From Alphaproteobacteria bacterium (GTDB lineage: Bacteria; Pseudomonadota; Alphaproteobacteria; Micavibrionales; Micavibrionaceae): a DNA stretch of 64,000 nucleotides. The position numbers and the translations under genes were made by a program. Shown piece after piece: positions 16,445 through 25,774 of this stretch; the stretch's first letter is position 1; each line of letters opens with the position of its first letter. The DNA lies in the NCBI GenBank assembly GCA_002690045.1, contig NZDE01000011.1:462582-526581 (forward strand), written 5' to 3'. The notes beneath the pieces are model-generated. The model did not search any database. It saw nothing but the letters and a program-made list of their open reading frames with translations, and was not told the DNA's origin.

Positions 16445-16861
16445 TTATGCCACAGCCGCTTTGGGCTTTAATACGGAATCAAACACGCCAGTTGAATGGG
16501 CGACATTAATCGTCGCAACATCAGCAACTTGTTTAGCCAGCATTTTTACGTTTCCTGCATCAGGGCTTTGCGCACTGACAACACCGAAGGCATGTGCCAG
16601 AGATTGCTGGAAATAATCATAACCTTGCGGACATAGGCCTTTAAAGTTTTTTCCACCGCTTGCTTGCATGGTTTCTTCGAATAATGAATATAAATCCTGC
16701 CCTTTTTTGACATGCTTTTTCACAACGTCATTGGCAACACGATGGTACGCCGCCATAATATTAAAATTCACATGCCCGCGAAATGCATTTTCAGCCGCGT
16801 CAATCACTGCTTTTGCAGTTTCAGCAGCTTCATTTTTATTAAACACATCATTATATTTCAT
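16445..16861 (-). CDS. Small helical protein, possibly phasin-like
   Basis: A 138-residue protein starting MKYNDVFNKNEAAETAKAVIDAAENAFRGH. It is predicted to be almost entirely helical, with alanine-rich amphipathic segments and no signal peptide or membrane helix. The size and composition recall phasins that coat polyhydroxyalkanoate granules, but there is no pha gene nearby and no clear family motif, so the suggestion is weak. It is transcribed alone, convergent with nadK. Confidence 0.5.
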   Translation of the reverse strand: MKYNDVFNKNEAAETAKAVIDAAENAFRGHVNFNIMAAYHRVANDVVKKHVKKGQDLYSLFEETMQASGGKNFKGLCPQGYDYFQQSLAHAFGVVSAQSPDAGNVKMLAKQVADVATINVAHSTGVFDSVLKPKAAVA

Positions 16862-17038
16862 TGTCTTCCCCGCCTATAAATCTTTTGTCATGCTCAGTAA
16901 ACTACACCACTTCAAGCATTATGTCAAATAATATGGAAAATATACTATGATCGTTTACACTCCAAACCTAAAAAAGCTTGATATTCCCCCTATGCACCGT
17001 CTATCAATGGTAAGTAAATCAATCGGCATAGGATCACC

Positions 17039-18118
17039 ATGAACACAACAACAGACCGTCAAAACGCAATGCAGGATAGCGCATTCCAAGAAGCCTTCGC
17101 CGCTTTGCTTAAAGGACAGTTCCCGACGCAGCATCAGGCGCATTTACATTATTTCTCAACCGCCATTGACGAAAGCTTCGATGCTGCAAGTTTCGCTGAA
17201 AACCTCGTCTGTGATGGCGGTATAGATGACGACTTATACCCCTTACCGCACGATACGATTCCTGCTGCACTAAAGACGCTTTATAAGGCCGATAATTTAT
17301 TCGCGAGTGACACTTATGAAGGGCCAGGTCAAGCCTATGCCCTATGCCACTTCGCCATGCCAGCCTATTGGCTAAACGACCCTAATCAAGCTGGCACACG
17401 CCTGCTAAGTGAAGTTTATCGCAGTATAAACGCCATGGGCGCAAAGCCACGCGCGCATATGATCCGTGTATCCTTGGGTAATGACCTAGCGGATAACAAA
17501 CATATTGCAGCATTACTTCATAGCATAGATAACTCAGCCGATGCGCTTGACTTACCTGCCGTTGATAAAGGCATTGCCCTAAAATTCGATTGCCCAAGTG
17601 TAAAAATTGATATTTTCGCCATTGGTACATTCGATAACGGTATAACGCCGCTGCCGCAAAACTTCACAGCTGAAGATCAACATATTTATGTCTTAGGCCG
17701 CGAACATGGGCATTTGGGGCTGTCCGCTTTTATCAATGATTTACATGGGTCAAATAACGGCGATTTACCGCATACGGATTTACTACGTGAAACACAGCTT
17801 TCTGCCTTTATTCATGAGGCACATCGCGCTGGATATTTAACCGCAGCACGCAGCGTCTCTATTGGCGGCATCGGTCTTGCCCTTGCGGATATGGCTATGC
17901 CCGCAGGCATTGGCGCGAGCGTTGGCGGTATTGGTAATGCGAGCTTCTGGTATGGCGAAGATCAAGCCCGCTATGTTGTCACCATTAATACCGCTGAAAT
18001 GGCAAAATTTGAAGTTTTAGCGATGGATCATGGCATAAGTCTGCTTGAAATTGGCAATAGTGAAGAAGATGAGCTAAGCTTTAACAATCAAAAAATTCAT
18101 TTAGATGATCTGAAATAA
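17039..18118 (+). CDS. PurL-like protein with only the C-terminal half (AIRS-like domains)
   Basis: A 359-residue protein in the position where alphaproteobacteria have purL (before bolA and grxD). Residues 110-215 (LLSEVYRSINAMGAKPRAHMI, VSLGND, then DIFAIGTFD) resemble the second AIRS-type ATP-binding domain of PurL. Residues 215-340 (YVLGREHGHLGLSAFINDLHG, EAHRAGYLTAARSVSIGGIGLALADMAM, FWYGEDQARYVVTI) resemble the final AIRS_C domain. The N-terminal half of phosphoribosylformylglycinamidine synthase, with its catalytic histidine and first ATP site, is absent. SVSIGGIGLALADMA replaces the usual SaHDvSdGGLavaLaEMa. It may be a remnant with a non-catalytic role. The reading frame is intact. 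Confidence 0.65.
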   Translation: MNTTTDRQNAMQDSAFQEAFAALLKGQFPTQHQAHLHYFSTAIDESFDAASFAENLVCDGGIDDDLYPLPHDTIPAALKTLYKADNLFASDTYEGPGQAYALCHFAMPAYWLNDPNQAGTRLLSEVYRSINAMGAKPRAHMIRVSLGNDLADNKHIAALLHSIDNSADALDLPAVDKGIALKFDCPSVKIDIFAIGTFDNGITPLPQNFTAEDQHIYVLGREHGHLGLSAFINDLHGSNNGDLPHTDLLRETQLSAFIHEAHRAGYLTAARSVSIGGIGLALADMAMPAGIGASVGGIGNASFWYGEDQARYVVTINTAEMAKFEVLAMDHGISLLEIGNSEEDELSFNNQKIHLDDLK

Positions 18119-18158
18119 ACTTGCATTTTGAACGAAAAAGATCATATTAGTAAGTTAT

Positions 18159-18256
18159 AGTCGTTTAGGTTAATTTAATTACGGCGTCCTATGTCGCTCA
18201 CCTATTTTTATAGGCTTCGCGCCACATGGCTTGTCCTAAAAATAACTTAAACAACT
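18159..18256 (-). repeat. Palindromic 56-nt-core element, copy A
   Basis: The core is 18182-18237 and is read on the minus strand: AGGACAAG, a variable stretch, CGCGAAGC, hairpin CCTAT-AAAA-ATAGG, GTGAGCG, ending ACGCCG. The outer arms are 18243-18256 and 18159-18172, which pair over 14 positions with one wobble and one mismatch. Inner pairs CC/GG and ATGT/ACAT can form the second stem. It lies between the purL-like gene and bolA, opposite in direction to both. Together with copy B it brackets bolA-grxD as an inverted pair. Confidence 0.85.
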
Positions 18257-18289
18257 AAATTAACGAATATAAAGATAAAGGTTGTATCC

Positions 18290-18526
18290 ATGGCAATGCG
18301 CGAGAGCGAAATTGTAGAAATGATTAAGCAAGCAATCCCTGATGCGGATGTCCGCATTGAAGACTTACGCGGAGATGGAGATCATTACGCCGCATATGTT
18401 ACATCTGCTAGCTTTGAGGGGAAGACCCGCGTGCAGCAACATCAAATGGTCTATGCTGCGCTTCAAGGCAAGATGGGCGGCGAACTACACGCCCTTGCTT
18501 TGCAAACTTTTGTACCCGGCCAATAA
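18290..18526 (+). CDS. bolA: BolA-family protein
   Basis: The 78-residue protein has the BolA fold pattern: EIVEMIKQAIPDADVRIEDL, GDGDHYAAYVTSASFEGKTRVQQHQMVYAALQGKMGGELHALALQT. His and Cys-type ligands in this family bind a [2Fe-2S] cluster together with the CGFS glutaredoxin encoded next. The pair takes part in iron-sulfur trafficking and iron sensing. The start at ATG 18290 follows a 30-base stretch containing AAAGG. It precedes grxD by 27 bases, as in most alphaproteobacteria. Confidence 0.92.
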   Translation: MAMRESEIVEMIKQAIPDADVRIEDLRGDGDHYAAYVTSASFEGKTRVQQHQMVYAALQGKMGGELHALALQTFVPGQ

Positions 18527-18553
18527 CACAAACGTAAAACGTTAGGAAATATC

Positions 18554-18892
18554 ATGGAAAACATTATCTTTGAACGCATAAAAAAAGAAATCGCCGAAAA
18601 TGACGTCGTTTTGTTTATGAAGGGCACTGCGATATTCCCACAATGCGGTTTTTCTGCCGCTGTTGTTCAAGTCCTTTCACAGCTAGGCGTTGCGTTTAGT
18701 GATTTTAACGTCCTTGAAGACAACGACATTCGTGAAGGTATCAAAGAATTTAGCAACTGGCCGACTATCCCACAGCTTTACGTGAAGGGTGAATTTATTG
18801 GCGGCTGTGACATCGTTCGCGAAATGTATGAAACTGGCGAGTTGACAGATTTGCTATCTGAAAAAGGCATCTCATATAACGAAGCTGCTTAA
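18554..18892 (+). CDS. grxD: Monothiol CGFS glutaredoxin
   Basis: A 112-residue protein with the CGFS active site at 31-34 ([11 protein letters not shown]), the KGT motif (MKGTAIFP), the cis-proline segment [20 protein letters not shown] and the C-terminal MYETGEL helix. CGFS glutaredoxins bind a [2Fe-2S] cluster with glutathione and donate it to apo-proteins, in complex with BolA. It is cotranscribed with bolA. The palindromic element copy B, ending in a T-run, follows its stop by 21 bases and may act as terminator. Confidence 0.95.
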   Translation: MENIIFERIKKEIAENDVVLFMKGTAIFPQCGFSAAVVQVLSQLGVAFSDFNVLEDNDIREGIKEFSNWPTIPQLYVKGEFIGGCDIVREMYETGELTDLLSEKGISYNEAA

Positions 18893-18913
18893 GTCGTATA
18901 ATAAGCAATTTAC

Positions 18914-19017
18914 AATAGTCGTTTTAATTAATTTTAGGACAAGTCAGATGGAGCGAAGCCTATAAATATAGGTGAGTGACATATAACGCCGTCATAAAGT
19001 TAAATAAGACGACTATT
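18914..19017 (+). repeat. Palindromic 56-nt-core element, copy B
   Basis: The core is 18936-18991: AGGACAAG, TCAGATGG, AGCGAAGC, hairpin CCTAT-AAAT-ATAGG, GTGAGTGACATA, ending ACGCCG. The outer arms 18914-18931 (AATAGTCGTTTTAATTAA) and 18999-19017 pair over about 18 positions with two G-U pairs and one mismatch. The second inner stem is weaker in this copy. A run of seven or more T residues follows the right arm, so for grxD transcripts it has the form of a giant intrinsic terminator. It lies between grxD and the end of rodA. Confidence 0.88.
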
Positions 19018-19020
19018 TTT

Positions 19021-20154
19021 TTATCCGCTTTGCATTTTGCTGTCACGATGAATTGAGCACGACATAACAAGGCCAAAACCTATCATCGCAGACAGCATCG
19101 ACGTCCCGCCATAAGACACTAGTGGTAAGGGGGCACCAACAACAGGCATAAGCCCCATCACCATACCAATATTAATAAAGACATAGAGCGAGAAATTTAC
19201 AATTAGCCCCATCGCCAATAAACGCCCATAAACATGACGACATGTCAGTGCCACATATAGGCCGTATACAAATATCGCCCCAAGGACCAGCAGCAAGAAT
19301 ATTCCGCCGACCAACCCCCACTCTTCAGCCCATAAAGTGAAGATAAAGTCTGTCTGCTTTTCTGGCAAGAAGTTCAATCGGCTCTGTGTGCCTTGTAAGA
19401 AGCCTTTACCTTCAATACCACCTGAACCCAAAGCAATTTTCGACTGCGTAATGTGATAGCCCGCGCCAAGCGGGTCGGATTCTGGATTCAAGAATGTTAA
19501 AACGCGCTGTTTTTGGTAACTATGCATAAACTGCCATGCGATAGGAATCGCCAGAACCGTCAGCACACCTGCGGTCACAAAAATCCATAGCGGCACGCCT
19601 GCCAAGAAAATCACTGATGCACCTGCCATGACAATCATTAATGATGTCCCAAGGTCAGGCTGCAGCAGCACCAAACTGACGGGCAGTAATATAATGGCAA
19701 GCGGAGGAATAAGCATCCATAAACGGCGCGTCTCTTCTGTCGTTTTCAAGGCATAGAACCGCGCCAAGGCCATAACCACAGCGATTTTCATTAGCTCAGA
19801 AGGTTGAAGCTTCATAAAACCTAGGTTGATCCAACGCTGCGCGCCCATACCGACATGGCCCATGACTTCCACAACAATCAATAAAAACACCCCACCTGCA
19901 AAAGCGAGATAAGACAGCCTAAACCACCATTTAATGTCGACTAGAGCTATGAACAGCATAACACCTATTGAGAATATAAAGCGCATTAACTGACGTATCG
20001 CCCAAGGGGACATATTGCCACCTGCCGCTGAGTATAAGGACAGCAAACCAATGGACGTGACCACACATATCAGCAAAAACAGCCCCCAATTTAAACGAGC
20101 GAGTTTTAACCAGATTGTGTCACGTGACGCGGAAAGTGAGGACATACGTTTCAT
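19021..20154 (-). CDS. rodA: RodA, SEDS peptidoglycan polymerase
   Basis: A 377-residue multi-pass membrane protein with about ten transmembrane helices. SEDS-family segments are visible: GAQRWINLGFMKLQPSELMKIA, LVLLQPDLGTSLMI, FLPEKQTDFIFTLWAEEWGLVGG (conserved Trp-Glu loop) and the C-terminal PLVSYGGTSMLSAMIGFGLVMS. RodA polymerises lipid II glycan strands during elongation with its partner PBP2, whose gene ends five bases upstream. It is the last gene of the mreB-rodA operon on the minus strand. Confidence 0.95.
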   Translation of the reverse strand: MKRMSSLSASRDTIWLKLARLNWGLFLLICVVTSIGLLSLYSAAGGNMSPWAIRQLMRFIFSIGVMLFIALVDIKWWFRLSYLAFAGGVFLLIVVEVMGHVGMGAQRWINLGFMKLQPSELMKIAVVMALARFYALKTTEETRRLWMLIPPLAIILLPVSLVLLQPDLGTSLMIVMAGASVIFLAGVPLWIFVTAGVLTVLAIPIAWQFMHSYQKQRVLTFLNPESDPLGAGYHITQSKIALGSGGIEGKGFLQGTQSRLNFLPEKQTDFIFTLWAEEWGLVGGIFLLLVLGAIFVYGLYVALTCRHVYGRLLAMGLIVNFSLYVFINIGMVMGLMPVVGAPLPLVSYGGTSMLSAMIGFGLVMSCSIHRDSKMQSG

Positions 20155-20159
20155 GTTAA

Positions 20160-22145
20160 TTATATCCTCCGCTTTGCAGGGCGCATATTTTTTAGGCCGT
20201 CATTTACCGACACTAACGGCTTCGCCGCAGGGTCAATTTGCTGCGCCATTAAGAGTAAGTCGCGCGCAAGTGGCGCGGCCGAAGCTGAACCACTGCCGCC
20301 ATGTTCAACGACCACTGAACAAGCATAGCGCGGGTTCTTGTAAGGCGCGTAGCCAACGAACAAAGCATGGTGGCGATGCTTCCATGGTAAATCCTCCTGC
20401 GCCGTACCTTCTGCACGCTGCGCCGCGGTAATACGCTTGACCTGTGATGTTCCTGTTTTACCTGCAAAAGCAAAGGCTGGATTATTAATCTGTGCCGCTC
20501 GCGCTGTGCCAAGAGCACCATTCATCACTTCGCTCATTCCCTTTTTAATAAGGTTCAAATGCCAGTCCTCAAAATTCATTTTCTGCCAACGCGGCAAATG
20601 GCGCATTTCCTGACCGACCACACCGGTAATCCATGGTTCAACGGCATAGCCCCCATTTACTAAGCGGCTAGTCATTACAGCCAGTTGTAGTGGCGTTGCC
20701 AATAAATACCCCTGCCCGATACTTGCAACAATCGTTTCACCAGGCTGCCATGTTTGACCAAAGCGACCATATTTCCAGTCACGGTCAGGCACAAGCCCCG
20801 GACGTTCCGCGGGCAGTTCTATGCCCGTTTTCTCCCCCAGACCGAATTGGCGTGCGACTTCAGCAATTTTATCAATGCCAATTTCCGTTGAACATTTATA
20901 ATAATAGGTATCACATGATTCCGCGAGGGAGCTGACTAAGTTCATTGTGCCATGACCACTATGCTTCCAGCAGTGAAAACGGTCACGCCCCAAATCATAA
21001 CGTCCTGAACAACCATATTGCGTGCGGTGGTCAATCTCTCTACTCTGTAGCCCAGCAAGCGCGGTCATCATCTTGAAGGTAGACCCTGGCGGGTATTGCC
21101 CTGATATTGTTTTATTGGTGAGTGGGTGACCGGGGTTCGTGCGCCATTCTTCCCAAACATCTAACGGCAGGCCGCGCGTAAATAAATTGGGGTCAAAGCT
21201 TGGGAATGATCCCATTGCATAGACCGCACCGCTATGCACATCCATAACCACGGCGCTAGCGCTTACCTCTTGCGAGAGGCGTTCATAAGCGCGCATTTGC
21301 AATTCGGCATCTAAGGACAAGGTAAGCTCTTTACCAACCATTGGTGATATACGTGAAAGCTCGCGCACCTCTCGCCCGACCACGTTGACTTCGACCTGCG
21401 CACGTCCTGCCTGACCGCGCATATCATGGTCATAGCGTTTCTCCAGCCCGTCCTTACCAATCCGAAAGCCGGGTAAGCGCAAGACTTTATCTCCCGACGC
21501 AAGCTCCGCCTTATTGACCACGCCGACATAACCTGTGACGTGGGCAAAGGCTTCACCATACATATATTGACGAATATCGCCCACCTCAACGGATACGCCC
21601 GGCAAGTCAGGCAGATTAACCTCAACTGCGGCAACTTCTTTCCACTGAAGTTGGTCTTTAATCTCAAGCGGCAAATATTTCGCCTGACGTTCCGCGCGAC
21701 GAAGGATTTTACGCATTTCACGCTCTTCCAAGGGGATGAATTTTGCCAGTGCCCATAATGTTTCTTCTAAATTTGAGGTTTGTTCCGGCACAACAACGAC
21801 GCGGTAATTATCATCATTTACCGCAACTTTTTTGCCGCTTCTATCCACTATACTGCCACGGCTTGGCGCAAGCATTTTAATATCAATTCGGTTCTTTTCA
21901 GAAAGCGTGTGATATTTATCGCCCTTTACAACCTGCAACCATGCCAAACGCGCGCCCAATACAGTCAAAAGAAGCCCCTGAAACGCTGTGACAAAAAATG
22001 CACGGCGCGTGAAACTTTTTACGCTATCAAAATGTCGATTACGGTTCGCCGTGCTTAACCGTTTTCGGTTGATCCGCTGGCTATGCTCTTTAATAAGGCG
22101 TGAGTTACGCTGAAGGCTACGACGTTTTTTCTTTTTTTCAAACAT
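20160..22145 (-). CDS. mrdA: Penicillin-binding protein 2 (elongasome transpeptidase)
   Basis: A 661-residue protein. It has a basic cytoplasmic N-terminus, one membrane helix (about 47-70), a PBP dimerisation domain (LAPSRGSIVDRSG to about 260) and a transpeptidase domain. The catalytic motifs are PPGSTFKM (SxxK), SCDTYYYK (SxN equivalent, as SxD in PBP2) and GKTGTSQ (KTG). It crosslinks new peptidoglycan in the periplasm in a complex with RodA and MreC/D. It starts at ATG 22145, two bases before the mreD stop. The length is typical. Confidence 0.96.
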   Translation of the reverse strand: MFEKKKKRRSLQRNSRLIKEHSQRINRKRLSTANRNRHFDSVKSFTRRAFFVTAFQGLLLTVLGARLAWLQVVKGDKYHTLSEKNRIDIKMLAPSRGSIVDRSGKKVAVNDDNYRVVVVPEQTSNLEETLWALAKFIPLEEREMRKILRRAERQAKYLPLEIKDQLQWKEVAAVEVNLPDLPGVSVEVGDIRQYMYGEAFAHVTGYVGVVNKAELASGDKVLRLPGFRIGKDGLEKRYDHDMRGQAGRAQVEVNVVGREVRELSRISPMVGKELTLSLDAELQMRAYERLSQEVSASAVVMDVHSGAVYAMGSFPSFDPNLFTRGLPLDVWEEWRTNPGHPLTNKTISGQYPPGSTFKMMTALAGLQSREIDHRTQYGCSGRYDLGRDRFHCWKHSGHGTMNLVSSLAESCDTYYYKCSTEIGIDKIAEVARQFGLGEKTGIELPAERPGLVPDRDWKYGRFGQTWQPGETIVASIGQGYLLATPLQLAVMTSRLVNGGYAVEPWITGVVGQEMRHLPRWQKMNFEDWHLNLIKKGMSEVMNGALGTARAAQINNPAFAFAGKTGTSQVKRITAAQRAEGTAQEDLPWKHRHHALFVGYAPYKNPRYACSVVVEHGGSGSASAAPLARDLLLMAQQIDPAAKPLVSVNDGLKNMRPAKRRI

Positions 22146-22146
22146 C

Positions 22147-22698
22147 TTACTTTATTTCACCTCCTCTACGCGCCTTTTGCGGCAGCATACGGTGAATAAA
22201 GAACAGCAATATTGCAACGATTGGAAAAACAAAAATGCCGCTCGCGCTGTCATACAGAATGTTCATGAAATCATCATCACGAATCGTAAAGTCAAAGCCA
22301 TATTGCGATGCACGTATTAACAGCCATAACGCAAAATTTGCTAATGTCGTGATCGCCGCGAAGCCAAGCCAAACAACGAAGAACGGCTGTTCATATAAAA
22401 AACGGCGCTGACGACGCAAAAATAAATATAACGGCAGGTAAAGCAAACCATGCAGACCAAGTGGCGTGTATTCAATGACATCTTTTGCCAGCGCAATAAT
22501 AAATATGAATGTTGGCGGCAATAAGCGCGGACGGTAAATGGCCCAATAATAGACCGCCATCAATAAAAATCCGGGGCGAATTTCATTAAAGGCCGACCAA
22601 CGTAGAAATATATTATCAAGCACGAACAAAAATACGAGCAGCACATATGGCGCCGTATATTGCACGATTGAACTTATATTCCCAAATTTGATATTCAT
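22147..22698 (-). CDS. mreD: Rod-shape-determining protein MreD
   Basis: A 183-residue membrane protein with five to six hydrophobic helices. The pattern IRPGFLLMAVYYWAIYRPRLLPP, FIIALAKDVIEYTPLGLHGLLYL is the MreD signature of a polar loop and the GLhgL segment. It ends in a basic tail. MreD links MreC with the RodA/PBP2 enzymes. Low overall conservation is normal for this family, so gene order between mreC and mrdA supports the call. Confidence 0.92.
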   Translation of the reverse strand: MNIKFGNISSIVQYTAPYVLLVFLFVLDNIFLRWSAFNEIRPGFLLMAVYYWAIYRPRLLPPTFIFIIALAKDVIEYTPLGLHGLLYLPLYLFLRRQRRFLYEQPFFVVWLGFAAITTLANFALWLLIRASQYGFDFTIRDDDFMNILYDSASGIFVFPIVAILLFFIHRMLPQKARRGGEIK

Positions 22699-22734
22699 AG
22701 ATGATGTTTAGCACGCAGTAATGCTGCGCTCAAG

Positions 22735-23613
22735 CTATTGATTCAGCTTGTCCAACGAAGCTTTTAATGCAGGGTCAGTATATTTATTTACGATACGTAT
22801 ATATTCTATATTCTCAAAACCGTGTGACGCATCAATATATGGCTTACCCGCATCATCGATTTTAATATGCCCGACAGTTAGACCAGAAGGGATCAAACCG
22901 CCATGACCAGATGTTACAACAAGGTCACCATCATTAACTTCAAGCTCACGCGGGGTGTGCGCCAAGCGCAAAAACGAAGAATTATTGCCCGCAATGATCG
23001 ATGGCGTTTTCTGCGTACCAATAACAACTGGCAAGCGCGCGTTAATATCACTTAGCAGCAATACACGTGAAGCGTGGTCAGCCGTTTCAATAACGCGTCC
23101 GATAACCCCATGGCGTGAAATAACCGCCTGCCCTTTTTCAACCCCCTCTGAAAGGCCAGCAGAAACTAGCAAACTTTTCGCATAGGTTTTTTTGCTGTCT
23201 TTAATCGTGCGCGCGGTAATGAAATCATAGCTTTCAGGTATTTTCGCATCCATTAACTGGCGCAGACTATCATTGTCAGACTTCAGCTGTTGTGCAACTT
23301 GATACCAAGATGCTAGGCGTTGATTTTCTTGACGCAGCATTTCATTTTCGACCTGTAGCTGCGTAAGACCACTAATTTCAGATATTTTATTAGTTACATT
23401 TTGGACTGGGGTCGTCACAGCCTCTAAAGCAGGAATAAAAAGATTAGATAAACCGCCACGTAGCGAATTAAAGTTATCAACATTCCAACTGGTCAGCACA
23501 AACAACAAAAACGAGCAACCAATTAAGGTTGTCGGCATAAAACGTGCTATTCTAGCACGGGCGATTACAAAGCCATAACCGCGCATATTACGTGTTGAAG
23601 TGCGTCTTTTCAA
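22735..23613 (-). CDS. mreC: Rod-shape-determining protein MreC
   Basis: A 292-residue protein with a short cytoplasmic N-terminus, one membrane helix (about 28-45), a coiled coil (about 75-115, LQVENEMLRQENQRL) and a periplasmic beta-domain. The beta-domain contains SAGLSEGVEKGQAVISRHGVIGRVIE, LLSDINARLPVVI and VTSGHGGLIPSGLTVG. MreC activates PBP2-RodA. It starts at ATG 23613, with 168 bases of gene-free sequence to the mreB stop, in which I see no hairpin. Confidence 0.95.
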   Translation of the reverse strand: MKRRTSTRNMRGYGFVIARARIARFMPTTLIGCSFLLFVLTSWNVDNFNSLRGGLSNLFIPALEAVTTPVQNVTNKISEISGLTQLQVENEMLRQENQRLASWYQVAQQLKSDNDSLRQLMDAKIPESYDFITARTIKDSKKTYAKSLLVSAGLSEGVEKGQAVISRHGVIGRVIETADHASRVLLLSDINARLPVVIGTQKTPSIIAGNNSSFLRLAHTPRELEVNDGDLVVTSGHGGLIPSGLTVGHIKIDDAGKPYIDASHGFENIEYIRIVNKYTDPALKASLDKLNQ

Positions 23614-23781
23614 AAAAATACTCTTTTACAGTTGTTTACCAACGTCTGTTAACAATTATAGAAGGCAAACGAATCACCTGCAAATATAAAAAACAGGTTT
23701 TCCGTAGAAAATATGCCTATAACAACATGTTAGCGGCAAACTCCTATCAAAACAGTTAATTATCTATACAAATGTATGTAT

Positions 23782-24834
<1,053 letters not shown>

Positions 24835-24921
24835 TTACAACCAAGCATGTCTTTAATATCCAAACACACTTACAAATATAATATATACTAACCTTATTTG
24901 ATTAGCAGAACTCTTAAGTAA

Positions 24922-24937
24922 AAAACAGCGCTGTTTT
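24922..24937. promoter_or_regulatory. Perfect 16-base palindrome upstream of mreB
   Basis: AAAACAGCGCTGTTTT reads the same on both strands. It lies 100 bases upstream of mreB and 30 bases past the rpmJ terminator hairpin. It could be a dimeric regulator site. No T-run follows that would make it a terminator. Confidence 0.35.
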
Positions 24938-24961
24938 ATATGTTATGAACAAATATAAACA

Positions 24962-24992
24962 CAAAAAACTCGCTTTCCATCAAAAGCGAGTT
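24962..24992 (-). terminator. Intrinsic terminator of rpmJ
   Basis: AACTCGCTTT (24967-24976) and AAAGCGAGTT (24983-24992) form a perfect ten-base stem with a six-base loop. On the minus strand the stem is followed by a run of T residues (complement of A-rich 24963-24968). It lies 36 bases after the rpmJ stop. Confidence 0.85.
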
Positions 24993-25027
24993 CCTGCTCA
25001 AACATGTTAAGCGATGCTGACCAATTA

Positions 25028-25153
25028 TTAACCTTGGCGAGCCTTAAAGCGCTTGTTTGTTTTGTTAATAACATATACGCGACCACGGCGGCGAATTACG
25101 CGGCAGTTACGATCACGAGTTTTCAATGTTTTTAGCGAGTTTACAACTTTCAT
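25028..25153 (-). CDS. rpmJ: 50S ribosomal protein L36
   Basis: A 41-residue basic protein read from ATG 25153: [16 protein letters not shown], then [20 protein letters not shown] and KARQG. This is the long, zinc-free type of L36 usual in alphaproteobacteria. A single cysteine replaces the usual non-cysteine residue. It binds 23S rRNA in the large subunit. It is monocistronic, with its own terminator downstream. Confidence 0.95.
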   Translation of the reverse strand: MKVVNSLKTLKTRDRNCRVIRRRGRVYVINKTNKRFKARQG

Positions 25154-25238
25154 TGCCCTAAACCTTATAATCTATTATGAATTCCGAAGCCGCAAACTAC
25201 AGAAGAGATAAGCGATTGTCAAATCAAAAATGTGTTTT

Positions 25239-25634
25239 TTATAAAGATATTCCACCAAGACTGATTAGAATAATCACCAAATAGCAAAGATGCGTTATGT
25301 TATGGGCTTCCTGATCAATTCCAAGCGCCACCCAAAAGGCTTTATCTTTTTCGCTCCACCCTTTTGTATCCGTAAGCACGGCTTTTATGCGGTCAATAGT
25401 GCCATGAACAATAAAATCGACAATCATAAACCACCATAAGCTCGGCTGGAAAAGCAGAAACACACAGAGTGTGCCCAAGGCATGAATACCCGCATGCGCT
25501 GCCAAAGGCACATAACCACTCATGCCTGATTTGCCACGATTAAGCGCCATCCATGCATTATTTAGCAAATAATCACACGCTAAATGCTTAAAACGAAAAC
25601 ATAAATATAAAAACAAAATTTCTAATGGTGTCAT
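25239..25634 (-). CDS. DUF3307-family membrane protein
   Basis: The 131-residue protein (ATG 25634, with a GTG one codon earlier) begins MTPLEILFLYLCFRFKHLACDYLLNN. It has three hydrophobic helices and conserved polar pieces KHLACDYLL, HAGIHALGT, DFIVHGTIDRIK and DQEAHNITHLCYL. Histidine and aspartate pairs in the helices fit DUF3307, a small integral membrane family of unknown function. It lies alone between rpmJ and the EAL gene. Confidence 0.7.
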   Translation of the reverse strand: MTPLEILFLYLCFRFKHLACDYLLNNAWMALNRGKSGMSGYVPLAAHAGIHALGTLCVFLLFQPSLWWFMIVDFIVHGTIDRIKAVLTDTKGWSEKDKAFWVALGIDQEAHNITHLCYLVIILISLGGISL

Positions 25635-25774
25635 CACAAACCAAATTCTAGTACAATATATTCACCACGTCACCTTTTGTAACATTTTTTCTTATTTATT
25701 AATACTATAGTAAAACAATATAAGACATTATTAATCTGTAATAGTTTTTTATTCAACATTCTGTGCGAGGAAAA

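Noticed and set aside
16955-17143. 62-codon minus-strand frame ahead of the PurL-like gene
   Set aside because: It overlaps the start of the PurL-like gene, has no ribosome-binding site and no recognisable pattern.
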